Numbered from the stretch's first letter, positions 8,696 through 18,312 are shown. The stretch is 64,000 nucleotides of DNA from Stutzerimonas kunmingensis (GCF_002929225.1 NZ_PISM01000022.1:744001-808000); one strand, 5' to 3'. The notes: generated from the letters alone by a model not told the origin. Numbers and translations are program-made.

Positions 8696-9721
8696 ATGAC
8701 CCTCCTGATAGCGTTCGCTGTCTTATCCATCCTCGTTTCATTCATCTGTTCGATCCTCGAAGCCGCACTGCTCTCGCTGACACCGAGCTTTATCGCGCAC
8801 CAGAAGACGACCCGTCCGAAGCTGTACGAGCGCCTGAAAGAACTGAAAGACAAGGTCGACCAGCCACTCGCGGCCATCCTGACCTTGAATACCGTCGCCC
8901 ACACCGTTGGCGCGACCGGTGTCGGTGCGCAGGTCACCGTGGTATTCGGCAACGGCTATGTCGGTATCGCCTCGGCGGTGATGACGGTGCTGATCCTGGT
9001 GCTTTCGGAAATCCTGCCCAAGACCATCGGTGCCCGTTACTGGCGCACGCTGGCGCCTTACCTGCCGCCTTTGCTGACCGGCATGATCCTGGTGCTCAAG
9101 CCCTTCATCTACCTGTCCGACATGATCATGCGGCTGGTCGGTGGCAAGGAGCCAGAGCACGACATCCGCCAGGAGATCAAGGCGTTGACGGTGCTTGGTC
9201 GCGAGAACAAGAGCCTCGACGAGGACGAGCAGCGCGTCATCAGGAACATCCTCGACCTGCACGAGATCAAGGTCCGTGACGTCATGACACCGCGCACGGT
9301 TTGCGACTACACGTCGCCGGAGACCAGCATCGGTGCATTCAAGGAGCAGGTTGCCGACAGCCAGTTCTCGCGCTACCCGGTGATCGGCGACAACGAGAGC
9401 CCGCTGGGTGTGGTGTTCCGCTATGACGCCCTGTCAGCGACCGATGACGAAGCGCCGGTCTCGACGATCATGAAGCCGATGAAGGTCGCGCCGGAAATGA
9501 CCAGCGTCGAGAACCTCATGACCCAGCTGCTGCACGAGCGCCAGCACATGTGCCTGGTCTATGACGAGTTCGGCAGCTGGCGCGGCCTGGTGACACTGGA
9601 AGACATCATGGAAACCATCATCGGCCAGCCGATCATGGACGAAACGGACGACATCCCGAACATGCGCCGCTTCGCCAAGCGCCGCTGGGATCACCGTATC
9701 AAGCGCGCCCGCGACAGCTGA
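8696..9721 (+). CDS. CNNM/HlyC-CorC family membrane protein with CBS domains
   Basis: About 341 aa. The N-terminal ~145 residues are a DUF21/CNNM transmembrane domain (LSEILPKTIGARYW). Two CBS motifs follow, around residues 200-310 (IKVRDVMTPRTVCDY; LVYDEFGSWRGLVTLEDIME). This family is linked to magnesium/cobalt efflux or tolerance. The C-terminal transporter-associated domain of long members is absent, leaving a short basic tail. ATG 8696 has no good ribosome-binding site. Confidence 0.85.
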   Translation: MTLLIAFAVLSILVSFICSILEAALLSLTPSFIAHQKTTRPKLYERLKELKDKVDQPLAAILTLNTVAHTVGATGVGAQVTVVFGNGYVGIASAVMTVLILVLSEILPKTIGARYWRTLAPYLPPLLTGMILVLKPFIYLSDMIMRLVGGKEPEHDIRQEIKALTVLGRENKSLDEDEQRVIRNILDLHEIKVRDVMTPRTVCDYTSPETSIGAFKEQVADSQFSRYPVIGDNESPLGVVFRYDALSATDDEAPVSTIMKPMKVAPEMTSVENLMTQLLHERQHMCLVYDEFGSWRGLVTLEDIMETIIGQPIMDETDDIPNMRRFAKRRWDHRIKRARDS

Positions 9722-9726
9722 CCGAG

Positions 9727-9755
9727 CATGCGGAGCGGGTCTGCCGCTCCGCATG
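9727..9755. terminator. Bidirectional hairpin terminator
   Basis: A perfect 12-bp stem (C ATGCGGAGCGG / CCGCTCCGCAT G) closes a five-base loop between the convergent CNNM-type gene and phytase-like gene. There is no long T-run, but the position fits a shared terminator. Confidence 0.65.
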
Positions 9756-9768
9756 AAGCTGCCGGATC

Positions 9769-11997
9769 TCAGCGCTTGACCGTCCCGAACCGCATGAAAC
9801 GCGTCTCGCCGCTGGCATCCTCGACCCCGTCGTTATCGGTGACGACGAACAGACGCCCCTGCTTGTCGACCGCCGCACCTTCGACCTTGTCCAGCACCCA
9901 GCCACCGGTGCTCTTCAGATCAGGTAGCAGATCGCGCTCCAGACGCTTGCTTGCGAGCGGGAAGCGCTGACCTTCAGCGGCGGGCTGCAGGCCATTCAGG
10001 TCGATGCGGTACAGGCGCTTGATCTGTGCCGCCGGGCCCTGCTGGTTGTCGCGCTCGATCACCAGAAACTGGCCGTTGCCGATTGACGTGAGCTCGGACA
10101 ATCCGACCCAGCCGCCCTCGGCTGCGGCGTCGAGCGGGTAGTGGATGAAGCCCCATTCACTAGTGCCCGGGTTGAACACGCCGATGCGCACCCGCCCGGC
10201 GGGGTCGTTCTTCCACTCGCGTTGAAAGGCCACGTAGACGCGGGTGCTGGCGCCTTCGCCGACCACCGCGACGCCCTCGAAACCGTTGCTGGTCTGCTGG
10301 GCGGCGACTTCCGCGGGCAGGGCGAACTCGTCCAGTACTTCGCCCCTGGCGTTGGCGTGGATCAGCAGGTTCGGCCTGGCCTTGCCGTTACCTTCCGAAG
10401 CCAGCCAGAAATCGCCATTGCTGGCCTGGGCGATGCCTTCCAGATCGTAGTCGACGCTCGTGCCAGCCTTGCGCAGTTCGATCTGGCGGTCGATCAGTGC
10501 CGGTGTCTGGCTGGTGTCGATGCTGAAGATCCGCGACGCCTTGTAGTAGCTGTCCGGCACCGCATAGAGGCGGTCGGACTGGCTGCGGTCCGCGACCAGA
10601 CCGCTCAGCGCGCCCCAGGAGATCAGGTCGCGATCAGTGGAGCGGATCTCCGGGTAAGGTGCGGTCTTGGCACCGTACTGGTAGATCGAGAGCGTCGACC
10701 GGTAGCCGTCCTCGGCCGAGTCTTCTTCACTGCTGACCACCAGCAGGTTGCGCGACGGGATCGGCAGGATTCCCTCCGGCCCCAAGCCCGTAGGTAGCAA
10801 CTGATGCATCACCGGCGCCCAGGGGCGAGCCACGTCGTAGACGGCGACCGCATTGCCGCGCTCGCTGCCGACGAACAGCAGGCTGTGCTTGCGGAAACGC
10901 GCCGCGGCGATGCCTTCCGGCTCGATGCCCTTGTTCTCCGAGCGGTTTTCCGGGTAGTGCCCGGCGCGGATGAAGGCGTGTTCCAGCGAGGCGCCGGCCT
11001 CGTGCCAGACGTGGCCGTTGTAGTCGAACAGGGTGAAGCTGCGGCTGCCGCCTTCCGCGCCTTCGGCATCCTCGTAGTCGCCCTCGTTGGCGGTCGCCAG
11101 CAGCGGCCCGACCCAGGCGATCGAATCCGGCTCGCGACGCTTGCCAGCGAGCACGCCGACCGGTTCGATGCGGTCGTTCTCCTCGACGTCCACACCTTGC
11201 AGATCCACCTGGCCGGCGCTGAAGTGGCGCATCACCCGGCCACGACGCAGGTCGACCAGCACGATGTGGTTGTTTTCCTGCAGGGTGACGGCGGCCACGT
11301 CCTGGTCGTTGATGCTGACGTACTCAGGCTCCGGATCACCCGGCGCGACCTCGGCCAGGCCGGTCAGGTCGACGTCCCGCGTGCGCCAGCGCGACGGCTG
11401 ACCCTTGAGGTCGACGATGCGCAGAAAGCCGGCCGGCAGCTGTGGGATCAGCCCGTCGTTGAGGTCCTCGTCGCGCTCGTTCTCGATCGCCACCGCGGCA
11501 TAGCGGCCCCGCGGGCTGATGGCGATGGAATCCGGCTGGCCACCCATGGGCAGCGTGGCGACGCGTTTGGGTTGCGCCGGATTGCGAATGTCGAACACCG
11601 CCAGCACACCATCGGGCTGGGTGAAGCCGAGCGAGGTGTTCACCGCGACCAGCGCGTAGTGGCGATGTACGGCGACCGAGGTCGGCTCGCCTTCCAGCTG
11701 GATAAAGCCTGCCGGCTGCGGCGCTTTCGGATCGCGAATGTCCACCAGGCCGATGCGCTCGCCAGGGCTGTCGGTGTAGATCAGCGTGCGGCCGTCGCGA
11801 CTCACCGCGGTGATCTCGGCGACGGTCTGCCGGGTGGCATCCTCATCGGCACCCAGGTTGCGAAAGATCGGGAAGGTCGCGACCCGCTCGAAGTAGTCTG
11901 CGGCGCGGAGAGGTGCCGCCTGCGAGGCCAGCGGCAACAAGGCCAAGGACAGGGCAGTGGACAATACGGTGCGGGTCAGGCGGGTCGGAGTTCTCAT
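9769..11997 (-). CDS. Secreted esterase-like/phytase-like beta-propeller protein
   Basis: About 742 aa. The signal peptide ends near LASQAAPL. The N-terminal half reads as a beta-propeller of the choice-of-anchor-I kind, with repeats such as DSIAISPRGRYAAV, HYALVAVNTS and LLFVGSERGNAVAVYDV. The C-terminal ~330 residues match the esterase-like phytase domain (DYDLEGIAQASNGDFWLASE; RLFVVTDNDG), probably calcium-dependent. The family may hydrolyse organic phosphate esters, but activity cannot be read from sequence. ATG 11997 was chosen because it opens the signal peptide; the frame continues 39 bases upstream. Confidence 0.75.
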   Translation of the reverse strand: MRTPTRLTRTVLSTALSLALLPLASQAAPLRAADYFERVATFPIFRNLGADEDATRQTVAEITAVSRDGRTLIYTDSPGERIGLVDIRDPKAPQPAGFIQLEGEPTSVAVHRHYALVAVNTSLGFTQPDGVLAVFDIRNPAQPKRVATLPMGGQPDSIAISPRGRYAAVAIENERDEDLNDGLIPQLPAGFLRIVDLKGQPSRWRTRDVDLTGLAEVAPGDPEPEYVSINDQDVAAVTLQENNHIVLVDLRRGRVMRHFSAGQVDLQGVDVEENDRIEPVGVLAGKRREPDSIAWVGPLLATANEGDYEDAEGAEGGSRSFTLFDYNGHVWHEAGASLEHAFIRAGHYPENRSENKGIEPEGIAAARFRKHSLLFVGSERGNAVAVYDVARPWAPVMHQLLPTGLGPEGILPIPSRNLLVVSSEEDSAEDGYRSTLSIYQYGAKTAPYPEIRSTDRDLISWGALSGLVADRSQSDRLYAVPDSYYKASRIFSIDTSQTPALIDRQIELRKAGTSVDYDLEGIAQASNGDFWLASEGNGKARPNLLIHANARGEVLDEFALPAEVAAQQTSNGFEGVAVVGEGASTRVYVAFQREWKNDPAGRVRIGVFNPGTSEWGFIHYPLDAAAEGGWVGLSELTSIGNGQFLVIERDNQQGPAAQIKRLYRIDLNGLQPAAEGQRFPLASKRLERDLLPDLKSTGGWVLDKVEGAAVDKQGRLFVVTDNDGVEDASGETRFMRFGTVKR

Positions 11998-12169
11998 GCG
12001 GGCCTCGGCGGTCAGTGTGGGGGACAGCCAGAACACGCTAGGGCCGGATTGTTACGTGGCGGTGACGGCGAGGAGGCCAAGCATTGCGAGAGGAGATGCG
12101 GGGGCATCGGTTCTGCGTTGCCGGCGCGTTGGTCATGGCCCCCGCTGGCAGGCGGATACCCGTGCAGGC

Positions 12170-12568
12170 TCAATCGACGGTCGGCACCGCTTCGTACAGC
12201 TCCAGCGGCAGGCCGTCCGGGTCCGCGAAGAAGGTGAATCGGCGACCGGTGTACTCATCCAGCCGAATCGCTTCCACCGCAACGCCGTGATGCTCCAGCC
12301 ATGCCTTGCACTGCGCGACGTCGTCCACCGCAAACGCCAGATGCCGCAATCCCTGCGCCTCCGGTCGTGAAGGGCGCGGCGGCGCATCGGGAAAGGAAAA
12401 CAGCTCGAGCTGAGCGCCATCCGGCAGCGCGAGGTCGAGCTTGTAGGAGCGACGCGCCTCGCGGTAATGCTCGGCAATCACCGTCAGCCCCAGCGTCTCG
12501 GTATAGAAGCGCTTCGATACGACATAGTCCGAGCAAATGATCGCGACGTGGTGGATGGAGCGGAGCAT
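12170..12568 (-). CDS. VOC protein, YaeR/GloA2-like
   Basis: About 132 aa, normal for a one-domain VOC enzyme. It opens with IHHVAIICSDYVVSKRFY, contains LRHLAFAVDD and ends with DPDGLPLELYE, so the metal His and Glu positions seem present. This is the SMU1112c/YaeR subgroup, proposed lactoylglutathione-lyase-like enzymes. ATG 12568 is preferred over the in-frame TTG at 12574. Confidence 0.8.
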   Translation of the reverse strand: MLRSIHHVAIICSDYVVSKRFYTETLGLTVIAEHYREARRSYKLDLALPDGAQLELFSFPDAPPRPSRPEAQGLRHLAFAVDDVAQCKAWLEHHGVAVEAIRLDEYTGRRFTFFADPDGLPLELYEAVPTVD

Positions 12569-12637
12569 GCGCAAGGTCCAGCGGGAATGGTCGGGTAGAG
12601 ACTGTCAGGAAAGGCGCGCGTTCGACGAGCCGGATCG

Positions 12638-13564
12638 CTACATCTCGTTCGGTTCTCTGTCCTGGAGGCCCAGCGCAGTCACCGTCGCTAGAATCAGCCC
12701 CATGCCCAGAATCTGTAGCGCTGCCAGACTCTCATCCAGTACCACGACGCCGAAGAGCGAAGCGGTTACCGGCTCGACCATCGCCACGATGGACGCCACA
12801 GCCGGTGCGGTATGTCTGAGCCCGACGATGTAGAGAATGAAGGACAGCCCTGCGCCGACCACACCCAGAACGATGAACAGTGGCCAACTCGGGGCGCCTG
12901 GCACCGCCGCTGCCTGTTGCGCGTCGCTCATCGAGGCGAGTATGCCAACGAGCACCGCGAACGCTATGACGAGAATCGCCTGAGGACTGCCGTGGGGCGC
13001 CGCGTACTTGAACGCAAAAATAAAAGCAGCATAGGACAAACCGGATAGCAGGCCGGCTCCGACTGCCACGAGCGTAATGTCGCTCGCGCCGACGTCATGG
13101 ATACCGGTCAGCAAGATGACGCCGAGCATCACCGTTGCGATTGCTGCCCATTTGAACAGCGTCGGCCTTTCGAGTCCGAACGCGAAGGATGCCAGGTAGA
13201 CGAACACCGGCGCTGAGTACATCAGGGTCGCTGCCACCGCAACGCTGCCCTCGGCGATGCTCAAGAAGTAAAAAGAGAAGTTGCCCGCCACGCCGATGCC
13301 GGCGATTACCGACCAGAACCACAGCCTGTGGCTCGTCATTCCACTGCCGGCTGGGCGTAATGCCAGCCAGATGAACACGCACACGAGGCCGATCAGGCCC
13401 CGGTAGAGCGAGACTACGGTGGGACTCCAGCCCTCGCTGATGAGGATGCCGCCTATCCCACCCGATAGTCCCCAGCAAAGTGCCGCAAGCACCACCAATA
13501 GCGCACCCAGGCTTGCCGGTTTCCCCTGAGTTCTTCCATTTGTTCGCGGCGAGCGCTGCGCCAT
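12638..13564 (-). CDS. EamA/DMT family transporter
   Basis: About 308 aa with ten predicted membrane segments arranged as two EamA repeats. The second repeat has SIVAMVEPVTASLFGVVVLD, a hallmark of drug/metabolite transporters. A Ser/Thr-rich basic N-terminus precedes the first helix. Substrate unknown; RhaT/YdcZ-like exporters of amino acids are typical relatives. Confidence 0.85.
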   Translation of the reverse strand: MAQRSPRTNGRTQGKPASLGALLVVLAALCWGLSGGIGGILISEGWSPTVVSLYRGLIGLVCVFIWLALRPAGSGMTSHRLWFWSVIAGIGVAGNFSFYFLSIAEGSVAVAATLMYSAPVFVYLASFAFGLERPTLFKWAAIATVMLGVILLTGIHDVGASDITLVAVGAGLLSGLSYAAFIFAFKYAAPHGSPQAILVIAFAVLVGILASMSDAQQAAAVPGAPSWPLFIVLGVVGAGLSFILYIVGLRHTAPAVASIVAMVEPVTASLFGVVVLDESLAALQILGMGLILATVTALGLQDREPNEM

Positions 13565-13628
13565 AAGGTCATCCTATGCCTTCAAGAAAGCCGCAAGGGA
13601 CCAACCTGCAGCGCCCGTAGGGGCGCAT

Positions 13629-13672
13629 GACGAGCAGCCGGTAACCGCGCGGTCACCGGCCTGCTACTCGTC
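13629..13672 (-). terminator. Imperfect hairpin overlapping the stop of the sorbosone-dehydrogenase-like gene
   Basis: Long inverted repeat (GACGAGCAGCCGGT / ACCGGCctGCTaCTCGTC) with a short CG-rich loop, overlapping the TGA of the gene at 13671. It probably acts as terminator or 3' end stabiliser for that operon; no T-run follows. Confidence 0.45.
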
Positions 13673-14963
13673 ACTGGTTGCGCGTCACCCGCCAGACCAC
13701 ATTGGCCAGGTCGTCCGCGACGATCAGCGCACCGCTCGGGTCGACGGTCACGCCAACCGGGCGGCCGCGGGTTTTGCCGTCCTTGCGGAAGCCGGTCATG
13801 AAGTCGATGGGTTCGCCTGCCGGGCGGCCGTCGCGGAACGGTACGAAGACCACCTTGTAGCCGGACGGATCTTCCCGGTTCCAGCTGCCGTGCTCGCCGA
13901 CGAATGCGCCTTCGGCGAATTGCTCGCCCATGACGTCCGAGGAAAAGTCCAGGCCCAGCGCGGCGACGTGGGCGCCCAGTGCGTAGTCTGGCGTGATCGC
14001 CTGCTTGACCTTGTCCGGGTCCTGCGGGCGGACGCGGTCGTCGACGTTCTGGCCCCAGTAGCTGTAGGGCCAGCCATAGAAGCCGCCCTCCTGCACCGAG
14101 GTCAGGTAGTCCGGCACCAGGTCTTCGCCCAGCTCGTCGCGTTCGTTGACCACCGACCACAGCTGGTCGGTGCCGGGCAGTATTGCGAGGGCCGTGGGGT
14201 TACGCAGGCCGGTTGCGTAGGGCTTGTAGGCGCCGGTTTCGGTGTTGATCTGCCAGACCAGGGCGCGGTCGACCTCGGCTTCCATCCCGCGCTCGGTGAT
14301 GTTGCTGTTCGAGCCGATGCCGACGTAGAGATACCGACCGTCGGGACTGATGGTCATCGCCTTGGTCCAGTGGTGGTTGATCTCCGAGGGCAGGTCGACG
14401 ACCTTGGTCGGCGGGCCGCTGGCTTCGGTCTGGCCTTCTTCGTACTCGAAGCGCACCAGTTCATCCTGGTTGGCGACATACAGATTGCCGTCGTGGAAGG
14501 CCAGCCCGTAGGGTGCATTGAGGTCTTCGGCGAAGACGTTCTGCATTTCGTAGCGGCCGTCGCCATCGGCATCTCTCAGCAGGGTCAGCCGGTTACCGCT
14601 TTTGACCGACGTGTTGCCCTGCGCCTTGATGTAACCGGCGATCACGTCTTTCGGTTTCAGCTTGGCCGCATTGCCGCCACGACCTTCGGCCACAAGGATG
14701 TCGCCGTTGGGCAGCACCAGGGTCTGGCGCGGGATCTGCAGGTCGGTGGCTATCGCCGTCACGCTGTAGTTCTCCGGTACCGTGGGGGTCGCATCGCCCC
14801 AGGGCGTCGGCTCGGCGATCTTCATGCTGGGCAGCATTCCGCGGTCGGGTTCCGGCAGTTTGGGGTCGGCGCCATACAGGCTGGCGGCGTCCTGCTCATC
14901 GCCACCGCAGGCGCTAAGGAACAACGCGATGGTCAGTGCGGAGAGTGCATTGGCGTGCTTCAT
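13671..14963 (-). CDS. PQQ-dependent sorbosone/glucose dehydrogenase-like lipoprotein
   Basis: About 430 aa. Signal peptide with lipobox LSAC, so periplasmic and lipid-anchored. The rest is a six-bladed propeller of the sorbosone dehydrogenase (GDH-B) type: IPRQTLVLPNGDILVAEGRG, YGLAFHDGNLYVANQDELVR, HHWTKAMTISPDGRYLYVGI, GEHGSWNREDPSGYKVVFVP. These enzymes oxidise sugars or aldoses with PQQ. It overlaps the upstream DUF2231 gene by four bases (ATGA), so the two are translationally coupled. Confidence 0.85.
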   Translation of the reverse strand: MKHANALSALTIALFLSACGGDEQDAASLYGADPKLPEPDRGMLPSMKIAEPTPWGDATPTVPENYSVTAIATDLQIPRQTLVLPNGDILVAEGRGGNAAKLKPKDVIAGYIKAQGNTSVKSGNRLTLLRDADGDGRYEMQNVFAEDLNAPYGLAFHDGNLYVANQDELVRFEYEEGQTEASGPPTKVVDLPSEINHHWTKAMTISPDGRYLYVGIGSNSNITERGMEAEVDRALVWQINTETGAYKPYATGLRNPTALAILPGTDQLWSVVNERDELGEDLVPDYLTSVQEGGFYGWPYSYWGQNVDDRVRPQDPDKVKQAITPDYALGAHVAALGLDFSSDVMGEQFAEGAFVGEHGSWNREDPSGYKVVFVPFRDGRPAGEPIDFMTGFRKDGKTRGRPVGVTVDPSGALIVADDLANVVWRVTRNQ

Positions 14964-15409
14964 GCCTCACCTCCGTCACGCAGGTTGGAAAGGCCGATCC
15001 ACGCGGCGGCGCAGGCCAGCAGAGTGACGATCACCGACAGCACCAGGCCGGCCGGCATGACCGCCCAAGCGTCCTTGGCGTGCTGCAGGGCATTGATGAA
15101 ACCGACTACCCAGGTCGCCACGAGCACCAGCAGATAGATCAGCGGTCGCCCTGTCCTGTGCCTGGCCTTGATCAGGTTGACGACCGCGAACAGGATTGCC
15201 AGCCCGCAGAACACCAGGCCGCCGGCGATCAGCCAGGAGGCGAAGTTGCTCCATTGAATCTGGTAGCTGCGAAAGTAGGCGACGTCGCTCAGCAGTGCGC
15301 CGAGAAACAACGGCACGCTCCCGGCCAGTAGGATCGAGTGCAGCGGATGCGGCACGTGGCGGGAAACGCTGTGAGTGGTTTCTGTGGTGCGGTGGGTGAT
15401 GACGGTCAC
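14960..15409 (-). CDS. DUF2231 membrane protein
   Basis: About 149 aa with four predicted membrane helices. The conserved opening HPLHSILLAGSVPLFLGALL is the DUF2231 signature. It starts with GTG, with AGGAG six bases upstream. Translational coupling to the sorbosone-dehydrogenase-like lipoprotein downstream is a common pairing and suggests a membrane partner, perhaps for electron transfer; no heme ligands are certain. Confidence 0.75.
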   Translation of the reverse strand: MTVITHRTTETTHSVSRHVPHPLHSILLAGSVPLFLGALLSDVAYFRSYQIQWSNFASWLIAGGLVFCGLAILFAVVNLIKARHRTGRPLIYLLVLVATWVVGFINALQHAKDAWAVMPAGLVLSVIVTLLACAAAWIGLSNLRDGGEA

Positions 15410-15789
15410 AAGGAACTCCTCATTGCTTTCGACCAGCCCTGCGCGGCGCGGATCGCTCTGAAGGTGCTTAAGAGGGGATCGTGCTGTGCGACCGTTAGTT
15501 CACTCATATCGCCGAGCGGCGCGCAGCTCTCGGCCATCGCTGCTCGCGCCCATTTTTCGTGCCTCGCGCACAAACCAAGTGCTCTGAACCGGACCATTTG
15601 ATCCGTTTTGCCCTGGTCAAATCGCTAAGCCACTGATCTGTAAGCGAATCGATCCGGTGGCACGCTTTCTGCTCTCTCCTAGAAAGTCGCCCGTGTGCAA
15701 AAGGGCGGCAGCGTCACGCATACAGAGAAGCGCCCGCGCCATCGGCGACGCGCTCAGGTTCAGCCTTGCGTCAGAGGAGTGCGTCACCC
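15410..15789. promoter_or_regulatory. 380-base divergent intergenic region with RutR-like sites
   Basis: Lies between the DUF2231 gene and the oxygenase/BMP operon. Two palindromic elements at 15591-15622 are described separately. I see no gene or hairpin terminator in the remainder. An AT-rich -10-like element was not assigned. Confidence 0.5.
15591..15622. promoter_or_regulatory. Putative RutR operators before the oxygenase/BMP operon
   Basis: GGACCATTTGATCC (15591-15604) shares its first ten bases exactly with the element before rutR (41-50), with one mismatch in the symmetry. Immediately after, TGGTCAA (15614-15620) is an exact right half of the E. coli RutR consensus. The sites lie about 170-200 bases before the first gene of the operon. 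Regulation by RutR is inferred. Confidence 0.5.
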
Positions 15790-16800
15790 ATGACTCTGCA
15801 ATACGTTCCGATCATCGACCTGGCGCCGTACTTTGCCGGTACACCGGAGGGCAAAGCCCAGGTGGCCAAAGCCGTGGACCAGGCCTGTCGCGACATCGGC
15901 TTTCTGGTCATCACTAATCACCAGATCCCCACCGAACTGATCGAGCGCGTGTCGCGGCTGACGCGGCAGTTCTTCGCCTTGCCGTTGCCGGAAAAGCGCA
16001 AGGTCGACCGGCCCAGCCCGGAAATGGTGCGCGGCTACAGCGCCATCGCCGAAGAGAGCCTGTCGTATTCGATGGAGGAGGCCGCGCCTGGCGATCTCAA
16101 GGAATCCTTTTCCATCGGGCCCAGCGATGTGCCGGATGAGCACTACTACCGTTGCCCCGCAGCCGGCCCGCATTTCGCGCCGAACGTATGGCCCACCGGC
16201 ATCGAAGGCTTCGAGCAGACCTATCGCGAGTACTTCGCTGCAATGAGCGAGCTTTCGCAGTCGCTGATGCGCATCTTCGCCCTGGCGCTGGAGCTGCCGG
16301 AAACCTTCTTCGACGACAAGATCGACAAGCACATCAGCATGTTCCGCAGCCTCAGCTACCCGGACGTGAAGGGCGCGGTCGAACCCGGACAGTTGCGCGC
16401 CAGTGCCCACACCGATTACGGCAGCCTGACCATCGTCAAGCCGGACAACGCGCTGGGCGGTTTGCAGGCACGCAACCGTCAGGGCGAATGGGTGGACGTG
16501 CCCTACGTTGAGAACGGCTTCGCCGTGAACATAGGCGACCTGATGATGCAGTGGACCAACGATCAGTGGATTTCCACGCTGCATCGGGTGGTCAACCCGC
16601 CCGAGGACAGCCCCGCCGACAACGGCCGCCAGTCACTGGTGTTCTTCCACCAGCCCAACTACGACGCGCTGATCGAGTGCCTGCCGGGATGCCTGAGCGA
16701 GGGCGAATCGCCACGCCACGCGCCGGTCACCTCCGGCGACAACCTGCTCTCCAAGTTCGTCAAGCAGACCACCTTCGGCAAAGGCCTGGAGGTCGCATGA
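15790..16800 (+). CDS. Isopenicillin-N-synthase-family Fe(II)/2-oxoglutarate oxygenase
   Basis: About 336 aa. It has the complete catalytic set: His207 and Asp209 in SAHTDYGSLTIV, His265 in STLHRVVNPP, and Arg280 with Ser282 in RQSLVFFHQP for 2-oxoglutarate. The N-terminal DIOX_N region (VPIIDLAPYF...GFLVITNHQIP) is intact. ATG 15790 has GAGGAG upstream. It is first in a tight operon with a VOC protein (4-base overlap) and a BMP importer, so it likely acts on the imported compound. Fungal thymine 7-hydroxylase belongs to the same broad family, which fits a pyrimidine link; the substrate is unproven. Confidence 0.85.
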   Translation: MTLQYVPIIDLAPYFAGTPEGKAQVAKAVDQACRDIGFLVITNHQIPTELIERVSRLTRQFFALPLPEKRKVDRPSPEMVRGYSAIAEESLSYSMEEAAPGDLKESFSIGPSDVPDEHYYRCPAAGPHFAPNVWPTGIEGFEQTYREYFAAMSELSQSLMRIFALALELPETFFDDKIDKHISMFRSLSYPDVKGAVEPGQLRASAHTDYGSLTIVKPDNALGGLQARNRQGEWVDVPYVENGFAVNIGDLMMQWTNDQWISTLHRVVNPPEDSPADNGRQSLVFFHQPNYDALIECLPGCLSEGESPRHAPVTSGDNLLSKFVKQTTFGKGLEVA

Positions 16801-17183
16801 GCACGCTGTCCTACGTCAACGTCTTTGCCCGCGACATCGAGGCGCTGAGCGGTTTCTACCGCGAGCTGTTCGGCTTCAGGAACATCCCCGAGATCGCCTC
16901 ACCGATCTTTCGCGGGCTGGATACCGGCAAGAGTTGCATCGGCTTCAACGCGCAGGACGCTTACGAACTGCTGCATCTGGATGAGTACGCCGACACGCGC
17001 GGCTGCAAGTTCCTGCTGAACATCGATGTCGACTCGAAAGACGAGGTCGACCGCCTGGTGCCCGTTGCCGTCGCCATGGGCGCGACGCTGATCAAGGCAC
17101 CCTACGAGACCTATTACCACTGGTATCAGGCGGTGCTGCTGGACCCGGAAAACAACGTGTTTCGCATCAACCACATGCTTTGA
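16797..17183 (+). CDS. VOC superfamily protein in the oxygenase/BMP operon
   Basis: About 128 aa, one VOC module: opening strand LSYVNVFARDIEALSGFYRE, then LNIDVDSKDEVDRL and the closing AVLLDPENNVFRINH with His and Asn near the usual metal position. It overlaps the oxygenase stop by four bases (ATGA), so translation is coupled. It may process or isomerise the oxygenase product. Not identifiable to a known reaction. Confidence 0.75.
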   Translation: MSTLSYVNVFARDIEALSGFYRELFGFRNIPEIASPIFRGLDTGKSCIGFNAQDAYELLHLDEYADTRGCKFLLNIDVDSKDEVDRLVPVAVAMGATLIKAPYETYYHWYQAVLLDPENNVFRINHML

Positions 17184-17208
17184 CGTGCCAACCTCAGGAA
17201 GACCAAAA

Positions 17209-18312
17209 ATGCTCAATCAGATGAAACGGACCTTGTGTGCGGCGGTGGCTCTCGGCCTGGCGACGACTGTTGGCGCCGCCGCGGCGCAGGAAGGGCAGGG
17301 GCTGACCCTCGATAAGCCGGCGAAGATCGCCATGCTCTACATCAGCCCGCGCAACGACGGCGGCTGGACCCAGGCCTTCGACGAGGCGCGGCAGAAGCTC
17401 GAAACCGAGCTGGATACCGAGATCCAGTACGTCGAGAGCGTGCCGGAGAACGCTTCTTCTATCCGCCCAGCCGTGGACCGGCTGATCCAGCGTGGCGCCA
17501 ACGTCATCATCGGCACCGCCTTCGGCTATTCGGACACCTTCAAGGAGCTGGCCGACAAGTATCCGGACGTGGCCTTCCTCAACGGCTCGGGCACCACCAA
17601 TAGCGGCAATCTCGAATCCTTCTACGGGCGCACTTACGAGAGCCAGTACCTGTGCGGCATGGCGGCGGGCGCGGCGTCGAAGACCGGCAAGCTCGGCTTT
17701 GTCGCGGCCAATCCCTTCGGTCAGGTGAACTGGACGATCAACGCCTTCGCCCTGGGCGCCCAGCAGATCAACCCGGACGCCACCGTCACCGTGGTCTACA
17801 CCGGCGCCTGGAACGATCCGGTCAAGGAACGCGCCGCCGCCATGGCGTTGATCGACGCCGGCGCTGATGTGCTCGGCCAACACGTCGATAGCCCGACACC
17901 GCAGATCGTCGCCCAGGAGCGCGGCGTGCACGGCACCGGCCACCACCGAGACATGCGCGAGTTCGCCCCGGACGCCACCGTCTGCTCGTCGGTCTGGGTC
18001 TGGGACAAGTTCCTCGCCCCGGAGCTGAAGAAGATCAGCGCCGGTAACTGGACGCCACCGGAAAACGGCGCGCTGCTGTCCATGGCCGAAGGCGGCACCG
18101 ACGCGGCCTGCTGCGGCCCGGCGGTTTCCGAAGCAGACAAGGCGAAGATCATGGCCGCCCGCGAAGAGCTGCTCAAAGGCGAGAAGAAGATCTATGCCGG
18201 GCCCATGGTCGACCGTGACGGCACCGAGCGCATCGCCGCCGGCGAGGTCATGGCCGACCCTGCGCTGTGGCAGATGGACTGGTTCGTCAAGGGAGTGATC
18301 ACCCAGCAATGA
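17209..18312 (+). CDS. BMP-family ABC substrate-binding protein
   Basis: Periplasmic receptor of about 367 aa. A signal peptide ends near AAAAQEG. The BMP/PnrA features are present: KIAMLYISPRNDGGWTQAFD at the start of the mature domain and LINGSGTTNSGN-like region (AFLNGSGTTNSGNLESFYGR). Characterised BMP proteins bind purine or pyrimidine nucleosides or riboflavin, which supports a nucleobase/nucleoside-type ligand here. The ATPase gene begins inside its stop codon. ATG 17209 is chosen because it starts the signal peptide. Confidence 0.85.
   Translation: MLNQMKRTLCAAVALGLATTVGAAAAQEGQGLTLDKPAKIAMLYISPRNDGGWTQAFDEARQKLETELDTEIQYVESVPENASSIRPAVDRLIQRGANVIIGTAFGYSDTFKELADKYPDVAFLNGSGTTNSGNLESFYGRTYESQYLCGMAAGAASKTGKLGFVAANPFGQVNWTINAFALGAQQINPDATVTVVYTGAWNDPVKERAAAMALIDAGADVLGQHVDSPTPQIVAQERGVHGTGHHRDMREFAPDATVCSSVWVWDKFLAPELKKISAGNWTPPENGALLSMAEGGTDAACCGPAVSEADKAKIMAAREELLKGEKKIYAGPMVDRDGTERIAAGEVMADPALWQMDWFVKGVITQQ

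Noticed and set aside
10804..12237. 477-codon open frame on the plus strand over the phytase-like gene
   Set aside because: Arg/Gly/Ala/Gln-rich shadow without homology; the minus-strand gene has a signal peptide and propeller repeats.
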